A stretch of 64,000 nt of DNA from Lycium barbarum (Eukaryota; Streptophyta; Magnoliopsida; Solanales; Solanaceae): contig NC_083338.1 of assembly GCF_019175385.1 (NCBI RefSeq), positions 62,776,884 through 62,840,883 of the forward strand. Reading direction: 5' to 3'. How positions within the stretch are numbered: the stretch's first letter is position 1; each line of letters begins with the position of its first letter. The notes under the pieces were generated by a model. It was not told the origin of the DNA. It saw only the letters and a program-made list of their open reading frames with translations, and did not search any database. Shown in pieces: positions 49,148 through 60,749 of this stretch. Position numbers and translations under genes: made by a program.

Positions 49148-52100
49148 TTAGTACACATTCATTATCGAAATGGAATTAAGCAAAGATTCGAGATTACCTG
49201 TGGGCATAGGGAACAAATGAGGATATTTATTCTTCATCTCCTCTTCGGCCTCCCAGGTCATTTCCTCCCTATTATTGTTTTGCCACAGCACCTTGACAGA
49301 AGCTACATCCTTGTTCCGGAGCTTCCTTACCTGGCGGTCCAAAATGGCTATGGGCTGCTCCTCGTATGATAACTGCTCCGTCACCTGAATGTCATCCGCA
49401 GGAAATATTCTGGAAGGGTCACCAATGCATTTGCGGAGCATAGACACATGGAATACCGGATGTACCGCTTCCAAATCAGATGGCAGATCTAACTCATAGG
49501 CGACATTTCCAATTTTCCGCACAATCAGATAAGGCCCAATATAACGCGGACTGAGCTTCCCCTTTCTGCCAAACCGCATCACGCCTTTCATAGGCGATAC
49601 CTTCAGGAATACCCAATCACCAACCTGGAATTCCAAAGGACGACGCTGTTTGTCAGCGTATGATTTCTGTCGACTCTGGGCTGCCAATAGTCGCTCCCGA
49701 ATAAGTTTTACCTTATCAACGGCCTGCTGGATCATATCTGGGCCGATTAATTCTGTCTCGCCAATATCAAACCAGCCAATAGGCGACCTGCATTTCCTGC
49801 CATACAGATCCTCGTACGGAGCCATCTGGATGCTGGAATGGTAGCTGTTATTATAAGCAAATTCAATCAATGGCAAGTGATCCTCCCAGCTACCTCTGAA
49901 ATCGATAACACAGGCCCGCAACATATCTTCAAGTGTCTGGATAGTGCGCTCGGCCTGTCCGTCACTCTGAGGATGGAAAGCTGTGCTCAGGCTCAGCTGA
50001 GTCCCTAATCCTTCCTGAAAAGATCTTCAGAAGTTCGCTGTGAACTGAGCACCTCTGTCCGTGATAATAGATATAGGAACTCCATGAAGTCGCACAATTT
50101 ATTTAATATAAAGCCTGGCATAATCCTTAGCGGAGTAAGTAGTTCTGACGGGGAGAAAATGGGCTGATTTTGTCAGCCTATCAACAATAACCCAGATGGA
50201 ATCATACTTCCGTGGAGTGCGAGGCAACCCTGTAATGAAGTCCATATTAATGACCTCCCACTTCCACGTCGGAATTTCCATTTCTTGCAACAGTCCACCC
50301 GGTTTCTGATGTTCAATTTTGACCTGTTGACAATTGGGACACTGGGCGACGAACTCTGCGATATCCCGTTTCGTGCCATCCCACCAGTATAAGCATCGGA
50401 GATCATGGTACATCTTCGTAGACCCAGGATGGACCGAATAGCGAGCATAATGTGCCTCGCTCATAACCTGCTGCCGAATACCTGCAATATCAGGTACACA
50501 CAACCTGCCCCTGAATAATAAAGTCCCGTCCGGAGTGAACTCGAACGGAGTCTTCTCCTTATCATAGGCTGTGTCTCTGTATCGTGCCAAAACAGGATCT
50601 TCATATTGATGTCGTTTGATATCTTCCTTAATAGATGATTCAGAAACCCCTCGGACAGAAATCCGTGTACCTCCAGAATCGGCCAGACGAACCCCAAGAT
50701 TAGCCAACTGATAAATGTCACGTACTATCTCTCTTCTGTCTGGCTGTAAATCTACCAAGCTGCCCATAGATTTCCGGCTAAGCGCATCTGCAACAACATT
50801 AGCCTTGCCCGGATGATACAGAATATCCACATCATAGTCTTTCAGGAGCTCCAACCACCTCCGCTGCCACAAATTAAGCTCTTTCTGCCTGAAAATATAC
50901 TGGAGACTCTTATGATCTGTATGGATATCAACATGAACGCCATATAAATAATGTCTCCATATCTTCAGGGCATGGATCACCGCTGCAAGCTCCAGATCGT
51001 GAGTAGGATAATTCTTTTCATGCTTTTTCAATTGCCGAGAAGCATAAGCTATAACTCTGCCATGCTGCATCAATACACAGCCCAATCCCACGCCAGAAGC
51101 GTCATAATAAATAACATATCCATCGGGTCCCTTTGGAAGAGTCAGAACTGGGGTTGTAGTCAGCTTCTCTTTCAGCAACTGGAAGCTTCGTTCACAAGCA
51201 TCAGTCCACTGGAACTTGGCTCCCTTCTGAGTTAGCCTTGTCAAAGGCGCTGAAAGCGAAGCAAACTTTTCCACAAATATTCTGTAATAACCTGCTAACC
51301 CCAGGAAACTACGTACCTCTGTGGGTGTCGTGGGTCTGGGACAATTTTTCACGGCCTCAATCTTCTGTGTATCCACCCGGACACCATCAGCTGCAATAAC
51401 ATGGCCCAGGAATGCCACTGAAGCCAGCCAGAATTCACATTTAGAAAATTTTGCATATAATTTCTGATGCCGAAGTACCCCCAATACCGCTCTAAGATGA
51501 TCTGCGTGCTCTGCCTCGGACCGAGAATAAACCAGAATATCATCGATAAATACAATTACGAACATATCCAAGAATGGCCTGAATACCCGGTTCATTAAAT
51601 CCATGAATACCGCAGGAGCATTAGTCAGCCCAAAAGACATAACTCTGAATTCATAATGCCCATATCTGGTCCGGAATGCTGTCTTAGGAATATCGGCCTC
51701 CCGTACCCGTACCTGATGATAGCCAGACCGAAGATCTATCTTCGAAAAATACTTGGCGCCCTGCAACTGATCAAACAAATCGTCAATTCTGGGGAGGGGG
51801 TATTTATTCTTTATGGTTACCTTATTCAGCTGTCGATAATCAATACACATACGCAACGACCCGTCTTTCTTACGCACAAATAATACCGGGGCTCCCCAAG
51901 GCGAAGTACTGGGTCTAATGAAGCCTTTTTCTAACAGATCCTTCAACTGCTCTTTCAGTTCTTTTAATTCTGCCGGTGCCATTCGGTATGGGGGAATAGA
52001 TATCGGCTGAGTATCTGGAAGCAAATCAATAGTAAAATCTATCTCCCGCTCTGGAGGAAGGCCTGGAAGCTCATCTGGGAACACATCTGGAAATTCATTA

Positions 52101-54061
52101 ACCACGGGAACTGACTGAAGAGTCGGCGTTTCTGCTGTCAAGTCTTGTACCCGAACCAAATGATAAAAATAACCCTTTCTGATCATTTTCTTCGCCTTAA
52201 GGTATGAAATAAACTTACCTTTCGGCGATGCTGTATTACCGGCCCATTCTATAACTGGCTCCCCGGGAAACTGGAAACGAACTACCTTATTTTGGCAGTC
52301 AACATTAGCATAACAGGAGGCTAGCCAGTCCATTCCCATAATAACATCGAACTCGACCATATCTAACTCCACCAGATCTGCCTTAGTGTCACGGCCACAT
52401 AAAATTACGGAACAGTTTTTATATACCTGTTTTGCTACAATAAAGTCCCCAATCGGTGTGGCTACCTCAAACGGCTCTATAGGTTCAGATGTTATACCAA
52501 TTTTACAAGCAACCAGAGGCGAAATATATGACAAAGTCGAACCTGGATCAATCAATGCATACACAGACCGACAGAAAACCAATAATGTACCTGTAACGAC
52601 ATAAGGCGATGCCTCCTGATCCTGGCGGTTGGACAGAGCATAGATGCGGTTCGAAGGACCGCTAGTACTAGAAGCTCCACCACGGCCTCTGCCGCGACCC
52701 GCTGGTGCTGAAGTACCCGGCCCCGTAGGGCGCATAGCCATTGATGAAGATGAAGACCCGGCAGCTGATCCGGTAGGCTGCGCTGCACCACCCGAACTAC
52801 CCTTATACGGGCAATCTCTCACAGAATGGCCCTGACGGCCACAAGAAAAACATGCACCGGTGGCTCTGTAGCACTCCCCAGGATGGTATCTGCCACAGTA
52901 AGAACACTGAGGCCTAGGTGGCCTCGTCTGACCAGAACCCCTGTCTGTCCGCGAACCTGAAGCCCTGGAGCTCTGACCTGCTCCTGAATAACCTGGGCTA
53001 TCAAATCTGCGACCTGTAGGCTGTGGAGGTGCACTCTGTGCCGGCTGGGATAGATGTCTGCTAGGCTGCTGCGGCTGCTGAGGCTGCTGAGGCTGCCTGC
53101 CCCGAAAATCTCCAGAATACCCAGATGATCTGGTCCTCTTGGGCTGTCTCCAATCCTGGCTCCTATCAGGCTGACGCTCCCTATGCCGGTCCTCCATGCC
53201 CTGGGCGTGGGCCTGAATCCGGGCAATATCCATGCCGGGCTGAGCAGCCAATACAAAACAGCTGTCGACAAAATAACGGTCCAACCCCATAATATACCTG
53301 TGCATCCTGTCAGCCATAGTAGCTACCACAGTAGGTGCATATCGGGCCAATGAGTCGAACTCCATACTGTACTCTCGAACACTGCGGCCCCTCTGTCTCA
53401 GCAACAAGAATCTGTCAGCCTTGGCCCGCCGTAACTCCGGAGGCAGAAAATGGCTAAGAAAAGCCTGAGAAAAATCATCCCAAACTGCTGGGGGAGCACC
53501 GTCGCCTCTAGATAACTCCCATGACTCGTACCAATTTGCCGCTACATCATACAACCGGTACGAAGCCAATGTGACTGACTCTGTCGCCGAAGCATTAATA
53601 AAATGTAAGGTGCGCCGCATCTTCCTGATAAACTCCTCAGGATCCTCCTCGGGCTTTGTCCCGAAGAACTCTGGAGGGCCACAAGTCAAGAACTCACGAG
53701 CTCTCGAACTGTCGCGCCGATATGCTCGGTCACCTCCCAATCCTTGCCCCTGAACCTGTCCCGCCACAAGTCTGGTCAATAGCTGGACTGCCTCTCTCAT
53801 AGTCTGATCCTCAGTCCCTGGCCGTGGAGCTGGAGGCTCAAGTACTGGAATGTCGGGAGCTGGCGGTGGAGCCGCCCCTCGACCTGCAGCTGCTGCTGCT
53901 CCAATCTCCTCTACGTGTGGCGGTGTGGAAGAGCCCTCTGCCGGGGGCAAAACATCAGGAGCAATATGAGCATGGGCCCTGGTAACCCTCTAGGCCCGAC
54001 TAGTCTCTCCCACAGCTACTGCCTTGGCTTTTTGGGCCGATATCGCCTTTTTTGGAGGCAT
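49148..54061 (-). pseudogene. gag-pol: Element F gag-pol polyprotein with three nonsense codons
   Basis: One frame of 1,638 codons including the final stop, start MPPKK at 54061, closely similar to B: gag domain, knuckle [14 protein letters not shown], protease DPGS, RT with FIDD, RNase H, integrase and chromodomain-like tail. Stops: TAG at 53992-53990 (codon 24, where B has CAG), TAA at 50101-50099 (codon 1321, where A and B have Glu) and TGA at 50029-50027 (codon 1345, where B has TGG). No frameshift is present. Two of the three are C-to-T type changes as expected from 5-methylcytosine. Some residues also differ, for example YYDASG for YCDASG in RNase H. The largest open piece is 50099-53950; a second runs 49148-49924. 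The copy is defective despite young-looking LTRs. Confidence 0.95.
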
Positions 54062-54166
54062 AACTGCAAATGTAACAATTCGTTAGGGAGGAATCATCCT
54101 GATAACACAGCTCTATCGCACGATCTAAGACAGAAAGAAGGGTAGTATCCTAAATGCCATGTAGCC

Positions 54167-54208
54167 TCCTGTTTATAGGTGTGGTGCACAACACACCGAT
54201 AAACAAGA
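54167..54208 (-). promoter_or_regulatory. Leader hairpin with GTGCAC loop, element F
   Basis: Same 10-bp outer stem as in A and C, inner TGTG/CACA stem, and loop palindrome GTGCAC at 54184-54189. Confidence 0.6.
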
Positions 54209-54248
54209 CTCTACTAGACACAGTCTGTAGACATCCCGAGGACGAACC

Positions 54249-54260
54249 GCTCTGATACCA
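54249..54260 (-). other. Element F primer-binding site
   Basis: TGGTATCAGAGC on the minus strand, four bases from the 5' LTR end. Confidence 0.9.
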
Positions 54261-54264
54261 CTTT

Positions 54265-57200
54265 TGTCACGACCCAACCCCGTAGGCCGACTAGAGCCCG
54301 ATCTGGGCACTCAAACCCATTCTAATATACAACAGAAGCCGACGAGGCTTTATTTCAAATTTAGCTAATTTCCAGAAAAATTTCGGCAGAGTTTCCTTTG
54401 TTTTACGGACTATCCCATATACCCTGCACGCAGAAAATACCAACAAAGGCCACACAGGGCCAACAGAGTAACGTTTAAATATATGCGGACCGGCCGCCGC
54501 GGCGAATGGGATCGCCCAAACACAACATATACACATATCTGTACAGAAAGACCCCAACCCACAAGCATGTCTACAGACCTCTAAATGGACCAACAGAATC
54601 ATATGGCGGGACAGGGCCCCGCCGTACCCATGAACGAGAATATACGCATATAGAAGTAACAGACTGTACCAAAAGATGGCTCTGAATAAAAGAGCACTCC
54701 AAAAATAGCAGAATGAGATCCTAAGCGGACGGATCAGCAAACCTGTCGTCGGTACCTGCGCGGCATGAAAACGCAGCCCCCGAAGAAAGGGGGTCAGTAC
54801 GAAATATGTACTGCATATGTAAAGCCTGAATTATGGAGACAAAATCATAACTGGTACAGGACATACAGAAAGTAAATAGAAAATCCAAAGTATCAGATAC
54901 ATGATTTCAAAACATGCAGAGTGTGTACAGAAGCATATGTCATATCCAATCCGACCCCTGCCAAGGGACACGGCAGAAAGAACGTGGCCACCCTCCCGAC
55001 GTTGGTGCCACAACACAGAAGAATCAGAATAGGGGCATAACCCCGTAGCATAATATGTCATATCAAATGGCCATGGCAAATCATATCAGAACAAGCGGAC
55101 ATGGCACATCATACTCCACAAACCCATGTACGCGTATACCTGCCCCCTCACATCGAGGCACGGCGAACAATGCAGAGGATCACGCTTGACAACATATCCT
55201 GGCCCGGGCTCAGTGTGGGAAACATTGGGGCATCCACGAATAGAGTAGTGAGAAACTAAATGCAGTCAAAATATCATAAATATTTTCAGAGACTCGATGA
55301 GGCATATTAATGACAAACAAATCAAATGAAGTCAGACGGAGTCATAATACATGGGGTTCGGATGTCATAAAGAATTACAGAAGCATAATCTTTCTGAAAT
55401 TGTTCCGGGTGCCAAAACAATTTATAAGACTTAATGGAATATTTAAAACAGTTTTTGTTTAGTAATTAAAAGAGTAGTTAGGACATTTCTTTCAAAAACT
55501 GCTCGAAAATAAGCCTTAAGTACAATAAGGGTAAAACCGGGAATAGTGGGCCCACCTCGGGACAAGCAAGGCGGTGGGCTCAAATTACGCATTTTTGCTT
55601 ATGAGGTCACCTAGAAAGACTCTAGGGCATTCCATAGTTTTCTAGACCATTTGGGGAAAATATGCATAATTCTCCAAAAAGGACTCTTAAGGTGTTCAAT
55701 TCCATTGAATGAAAATGCGAAAATTTCAATCGCGGATTCCGATGAACAGAATAATCCCCGAGGCGTAAATCCAAGCCTAGTACATCTAGGACATGCCAAG
55801 AGAAGAATCGGGATAGCTTTACAAACCTTTCAAGCTCTTTACGCCTTTCCAAACTCACTTCCCGTTTCGTCGAAAAACTGCAATTGGTCAAGTTTTCCAA
55901 TTGTAAGCTATGAATACCAAAGTTTCAACTTAATGCATATTTGTCTACCGAAATTTCGGCAGCACTTCCCCTATACATATGGCACCCCCGAGAATTCAAC
56001 TCGGCTAGAAATCATCAACAACAACCCAAACAACAACATCAACATCAACAAAGAACATTAAAAACACAAATATCCTTCAACTAGTCATTTTTCTCACAAG
56101 TTGACATAACCTTCATTCTAACCCAAACTTTCAAACTAACATCATTGATTTCTTCACATCCATTATCACTCAAGATCATCACAATATAGATTTAAAGACA
56201 TTTCATATCATTTTCCTTAAGTTATACACTCGATATACATAATATACAACTTTCCGCCAAAGTCATAATTTATCCAAAACTCCTAATCTTTGGCATACGT
56301 ATTCATAACATGTTTCCTTCTTCCAAGTTCATCAATACTTGTCATAATTAGCAACCTAATAACTTCATTTTCATAATGTCGTAAAATCGTACTAAAACGA
56401 CATAAGTTTTCATATTCCATTTCGATACAAACTTATATCATTATATCTTCATTTACATTGCAAGCATCACAATAACACACTAACACACTAAGTAACTCAA
56501 TCCATTTTCCATTCCGACTTCAACATAGTACACGGCCATATGCCCTTCTATCAACATCAACTAAATTCATGCAACTTTCAATTCCTATGTGCATTTCATC
56601 ACAACCACAACTAAGATATAACATGAATTTATACATTGTGGCTATACAACATATCAATACTCACGGCCATATAGCTATAACACACACCCACTTTGCAAAC
56701 TTCCATTTCTTCACACAATCAACACATTTCGACATACCACAACACAAATAAGACTTCCTAACACAAAGATAAGGGATAAATTCTTACCTTTTCCTCAAGT
56801 CTTCTTCACTTGGAGGTATGATCACTTTGATGAATCTAATGCTTCTCTCTCCAAACCAACTATACCAAGTTACAAAGGAACCTTGAATTAGTGGAAATCC
56901 AACAAGGGAAAAATTTTTAAGACAAGATTTTTGGTGGCTATTTTTTTCTCCCAAACCCGAAACCCTTTGCTCTTCTTGCTCTTGTTTGTTTTGTTCTTTC
57001 TCTTCTAACTTTTCTTGAACCTTCATATGTATATAATAGTCCCTTAATTAACTTGTCACATGACCAAGCACATGACTAATTCATGTGGATCATGGGCCAA
57101 AGCTTGGCCGGCCATGCCCTTTAATTTGGGCCTCCATTCCATTAATTGTTTTGAGCCCAATTGGTTGCGGATCTTATTTTGTAATTCCCGAAAATAATTT

Positions 57201-57358
57201 CCGAAATTCCAACTTTTCCCTTGGGCTTCCCCGACTCTTCCACATTAATATTCTTTCATAAACAACTCATGTGTTAATTAGAATCAATTATGGCCTTACT
57301 TCTTAAAAGTCAAGATTATTTCTAATTTTCCAAATGTGCGAAAACACGGGATATAACA
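54265..57358 (-). mobile_element. Element F 5' LTR (3,094 bp, minus strand)
   Basis: Partner of 45958-49051. It contains the paired-hairpin module at 54754-54813. Small indels are visible, such as TTTCTTCACATCC here against TTTCACATCC. The right end at 57358 is followed by GCTTG (57359-57363), the target duplication within the pol fragment E. Confidence 0.95.
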
Positions 57359-57739
57359 GCTTGAATACCAGCACTAGTTACTATGTAACCAAGGAAGCAA
57401 ACGCTATCAGCATAAAAGATGCACTTCTTGAGTTGTGCATACAACTTCTCCCTTCTTAAGGTTTCAAAAACCTTCTCCAAATGTTTCTCATGTTCGACTT
57501 CCTCCTTGCTAAAAACTAAGATATCATCAAAGTAAACAATAACAGACTTCCCCATAAATGGTCTAAACACATGAGTCATAAGTCTCATGAATGTGCTCAG
57601 AGCATTAGACAAACCAAAAGGCATTACCAACCATTCGTACAAGCCTTGGGTAGTCTTGAAGGCAATCTTCCATTCATCACCTTCTCTCATACGAATCTGG
57701 TGATATCCACTCTTCAAATCAATCTTGGAAAAGATTTTA
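57359..57739 (-). pseudogene. pol: Pol fragment E, reverse transcriptase core
   Basis: Minus-strand reading frame with [29 protein letters not shown], and the catalytic motif [10 protein letters not shown], ending [11 protein letters not shown] at the F junction. The frame continues in 45952-44668 after F and one copy of the duplicated GCTTG are removed. Its upstream side is cut at 57740 by the D LTR, so the RT N-terminus, protease and gag are missing. The motif FDDI keeps both catalytic Asp residues. Confidence 0.88.
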
Positions 57740-57794
57740 TGTTACACCTCGGAAATTTCCCCGTGAACGTACAGTGAAAAGTTGCAGATTTGCA

Positions 57795-58110
57795 TTTCGA
57801 CCCAGTGGTCGTAAAATAAAATACGGCCCGTAAAGTGATTTACGGACCGTAAAGTGATTTACGGACTGTAAAGTGCCATCGTCTTCCAACTATCAAAACT
57901 TCAACTTTCTGTCAAATGTTGAAATGGTAAAATACGACCCAGAATGCGGACCGTAAATTCAAAATACAACCCCGTAAACTGTGATCGTATACCACCATGA
58001 CTTACAGCAAACCTTTCTGTTCCTGATATGCTTAAATACTGCCATGAAGGACGGACCGTAAACCATAATACGGCCCGTAAACTGGGTTTACGGCCACTGT
58101 ACACCCCGAC
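57795..58110 (+). repeat. U3 array of inverted words (TTTACGG/CCGTAAA type)
   Basis: Words such as CGGCCCGTAAA, TTTACGGACCGTAAA, TTTACGGACTGTAAA and GTTTACGGCC recur with spacers of 5-60 bases. The array lies at the same place in the LTR as the CGTCGA-type array of the related solo LTR at 4618-4862, but is built from a different word. Confidence 0.65.
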
Positions 58111-59389
58111 CACTGTTCACAAAAATCAGCTTTTAAGTTTAAGTGTAAGGGACCTTTTTCACTCATTTTTCATTTCATATCCCCTCTCCTCTCTTCAGGA
58201 AAACTCTAGAATATTCCTTATCACTCATCCACTAAGATTCAAAGAGAATCCATGATCAACAACACCTAGTTCAAGAAAACAAGAGTGTGAAACACAAGTA
58301 AAGTTCATCTTCATCAAAGAAAACCAAAGGAGGTGAGATAGGGTTTTGGTGCTAGGGGAGAAACTCCACTCAAGACTTGTTCAACCATTATCCCAAGTAA
58401 GTTTCATGACCATTTTATGTTTTTTAAGGTATTGGAAGGTTAAGATACCCGAATGGTAGAAAAGCATAGCAAATGGGTCATTCATGAGTGAATAGTGCCA
58501 TGAGTGAATGGTAGTTGAATTGAATCATAAATGTTAGTGTGTTGTGAGTATGAATATGTTATAAATGACATGTAGACCATGATATAAGTGTGATACATGA
58601 GGAAATATGATAGTAAACCCAAAACCATAAATGTGGGGAAATGAAGAGAAATGGTGGATCCTCGTCATTGCATGTGAATGATGATTGTTAATTGCTACAT
58701 TGTGATTGTTGTTGCGAGTATTGGGAGTTAATATGGAATATGGGAAGAGTAGTATAAACAAGGGAAGTGCTGCCCAATTTTCTCTAGAAATAGTAGTGCG
58801 TTCATATAGTTGATTGACTAATGTTAGTACGAATCCTCTTTTGAAGGTAGAAGCGTGATGTTGAAGGAGAATAAGCGAACGCTAGATAACTTAAACGAGA
58901 AAGGTATGTGAGGCTTAACTCTTCTTTCAAAGGCATGAATCTCTCAAGTTTTCCTTAATCCCTCTATCAGATGAAGCTTATGAGTCCTTCCATATATTAA
59001 ATCACCTATGAGCATGATAATGATGACAATGAGCTAGAGTATAGAGATTCAAGAAATTGTGGTACGATACTCCTACAATGCCAATGATGTTATTATTGTT
59101 AAAGCTCGCCTTATGTTTTATTCCCTTCAAGGCGAGGCATGATACTCATGAATGTCCATAATACAATCGGGGGTTCACGACCTTACGTCACCCCGATATA
59201 GCATGGTTGCCTTAGAGCCTAATGTATGCTCTTATTGCTAATATATGCTATGACAATAAGATGATGAATAATGCTAACCTGTAATACAACTATGGGATAC
59301 ATGGAATACTAAGAAATGATAACATGATGCTATGGCATGAGATGTAAAATAGTGATGTGTTATGACTGATGTTGTGATGATATGATTCC

Positions 59390-59560
59390 ACCGCGCCTAT
59401 ATGGTCGGGCATGTCACCGTTAATGCGGGCTGCGTATGATTCCACCGCGCTATATGGCCGGGCATGTCACCGCTAATGCAGGCTGCTATGTTTCCACCGA
59501 GCCTGGAGGGTCGGGCATGATCACCACTAGTGGGCGACATATGAGGGTTACCCGGACGCG
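59390..59560 (+). repeat. Imperfect tandem repeat in the D LTR (CCACCGCGCC...GGGC units)
   Basis: Three units beginning near 59389, 59440 and 59493 follow the pattern CCACCG(C/A)GCCTATATGG(T/C)CGGGCATGTCACCGCTAATGCG. The solo LTR has a shorter version at 6036-6130. The unit can pair GCGCC with GG(C)CGGGC. Confidence 0.6.
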
Positions 59561-60207
59561 GGGAACGATACAGACTATGATGTGAGGATGTATATAATGA
59601 CGTACACGATGATGTATGAGATGTGATGACGTGTATATTATGATTACGTAAAATGTGATATATGTAAGTAATATGATTGTCTATGACACTTGTACAGGTT
59701 ATATCTTTGTCTCATGATTCCTGACCTTTCTATTATGTTTATCTATTTCATTCCTGCCTTACATACTCAGTACAATATTCGTACTGACGTCCGTTTTCTT
59801 TAGACGTTGGGTTCATGCCCACAGGTAGACAAGGAGGAGATCTTGCTCTGGATTCTTAGAGGCTGTTAGCTTACTGAGAGCCCTCCATTGTCCCGGAGGT
59901 GCCTATGATGATTCTTTTGTGTACAATTGTAGATGTCATCTCATAGAGGCTCATAGATACTCAATGTGGGTCATGTGGTTTCACGGAGTGGTCATTGTGT
60001 AAATATATGCATATATATATTATTTTGCTAGCCTAAGGGCTCATGTGTATAAAATCATTATGTTTTAAAGGAAAATGGGTTTTCTTATAAATCGAGCATG
60101 AATTGGATAAATAGTTATTAAATAAGCCTAAGAAGTAATAGTAGGAGCGGTGCTTAGCGGTTAGCCCCGGGTACCCGTCACGACCCCTAGCCGGGTCGTG
60201 ACAAAAG

Positions 60208-60219
60208 TGGTATCAGAGC
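60208..60219 (+). other. Element D primer-binding site
   Basis: TGGTATCAGAGC, perfect, four bases after the LTR, followed by CAGTTCGGTCC as in element C. Confidence 0.9.
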
Positions 60220-60262
60220 AGTTCGGTCCTAGGAAGTGTCTACGAGCCGTGTCTAGTAGAGT

Positions 60263-60301
60263 CTTATTTATGGTGTGTAGCGCGCCACATCAATAAACAA
60301 G
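60263..60301 (+). promoter_or_regulatory. Leader hairpin with GCGCGC loop, element D
   Basis: CTTATTTAT pairs with ATAAACAAG apart from one A-C mismatch (the other elements have G). The inner stem TGTG/CACA is kept. The 8-nt loop is TAGCGCGC, with the palindrome GCGCGC at 60280-60285 in place of GTGCAC. Confidence 0.6.
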
Positions 60302-60407
60302 AGGCTACAGGGCATTTAGGAAAAATGGCCATCTTTCTTCTATGAGATCGTGCGATAGAGCCGTCTATAAGATTTTGTCCTCCCTAATAGTGTGTTATGA
60401 TTTCAGA

Positions 60408-60748
60408 ATGCCGCCAAAGGGGAAAGGTACAGCCGCCCAGAAGGGCAAGACTACGACAAAGAGGTGGGTGGGTAGAGAGCCTCCAGTGAATATTGAAGAG
60501 GGTGAGTGACATAATGAGGCCCCATCTAATACTTCCTCCGTCCCGCCTAATGTGGGAGAACAAGGAGGAGCTCCAGCTCCAATTCCTCCGCCGATTGCTT
60601 CGGGTCAACAAATGACCGAGGCCATCCAGTTACTGACACAGTTGGTTGCCGCTCAGGCACAACGACAGAATGTGGGTTCAAGAGACCGGCCAGCAAGTAC
60701 AAAGGCCCGTGATTTTATGAGTCTAAACCGTCAGGAGTTCTTTAGGTG
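60408..60748 (+). pseudogene. gag: Element D gag N-terminus, truncated
   Basis: The frame starts MPPKGKGTAAQKGK and reaches ARDFMSLNRQEFF, the beginning of the gag domain seen in A, B, C and F. A TGA at 60507-60509 interrupts it, and it ends at about 60748 where LTR-derived sequence H is joined. Only the N-terminal 113 codons survive. Confidence 0.8.
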
Positions 60749-60749
60749 A

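Larger units (their letters stand above)
57740..60203 (+). mobile_element. Element D 5' LTR (2,464 bp)
   Basis: It runs from TGTTACACCTCGGAAATTTC to CTAGCCGGGTCGTGACA, inserted in the reverse transcriptase of fragment E after TTTTA (57735-57739). It shares start, end and module order with the solo LTR at 4436-6807, although the U3 word arrays of the two differ. The inverted-word array is at 57795-58110, a donor-like site near 58396, the tandem hairpin repeats at 59390-59560 and the paired-hairpin module at 59768-59826. No 3' LTR is seen. Confidence 0.9.
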
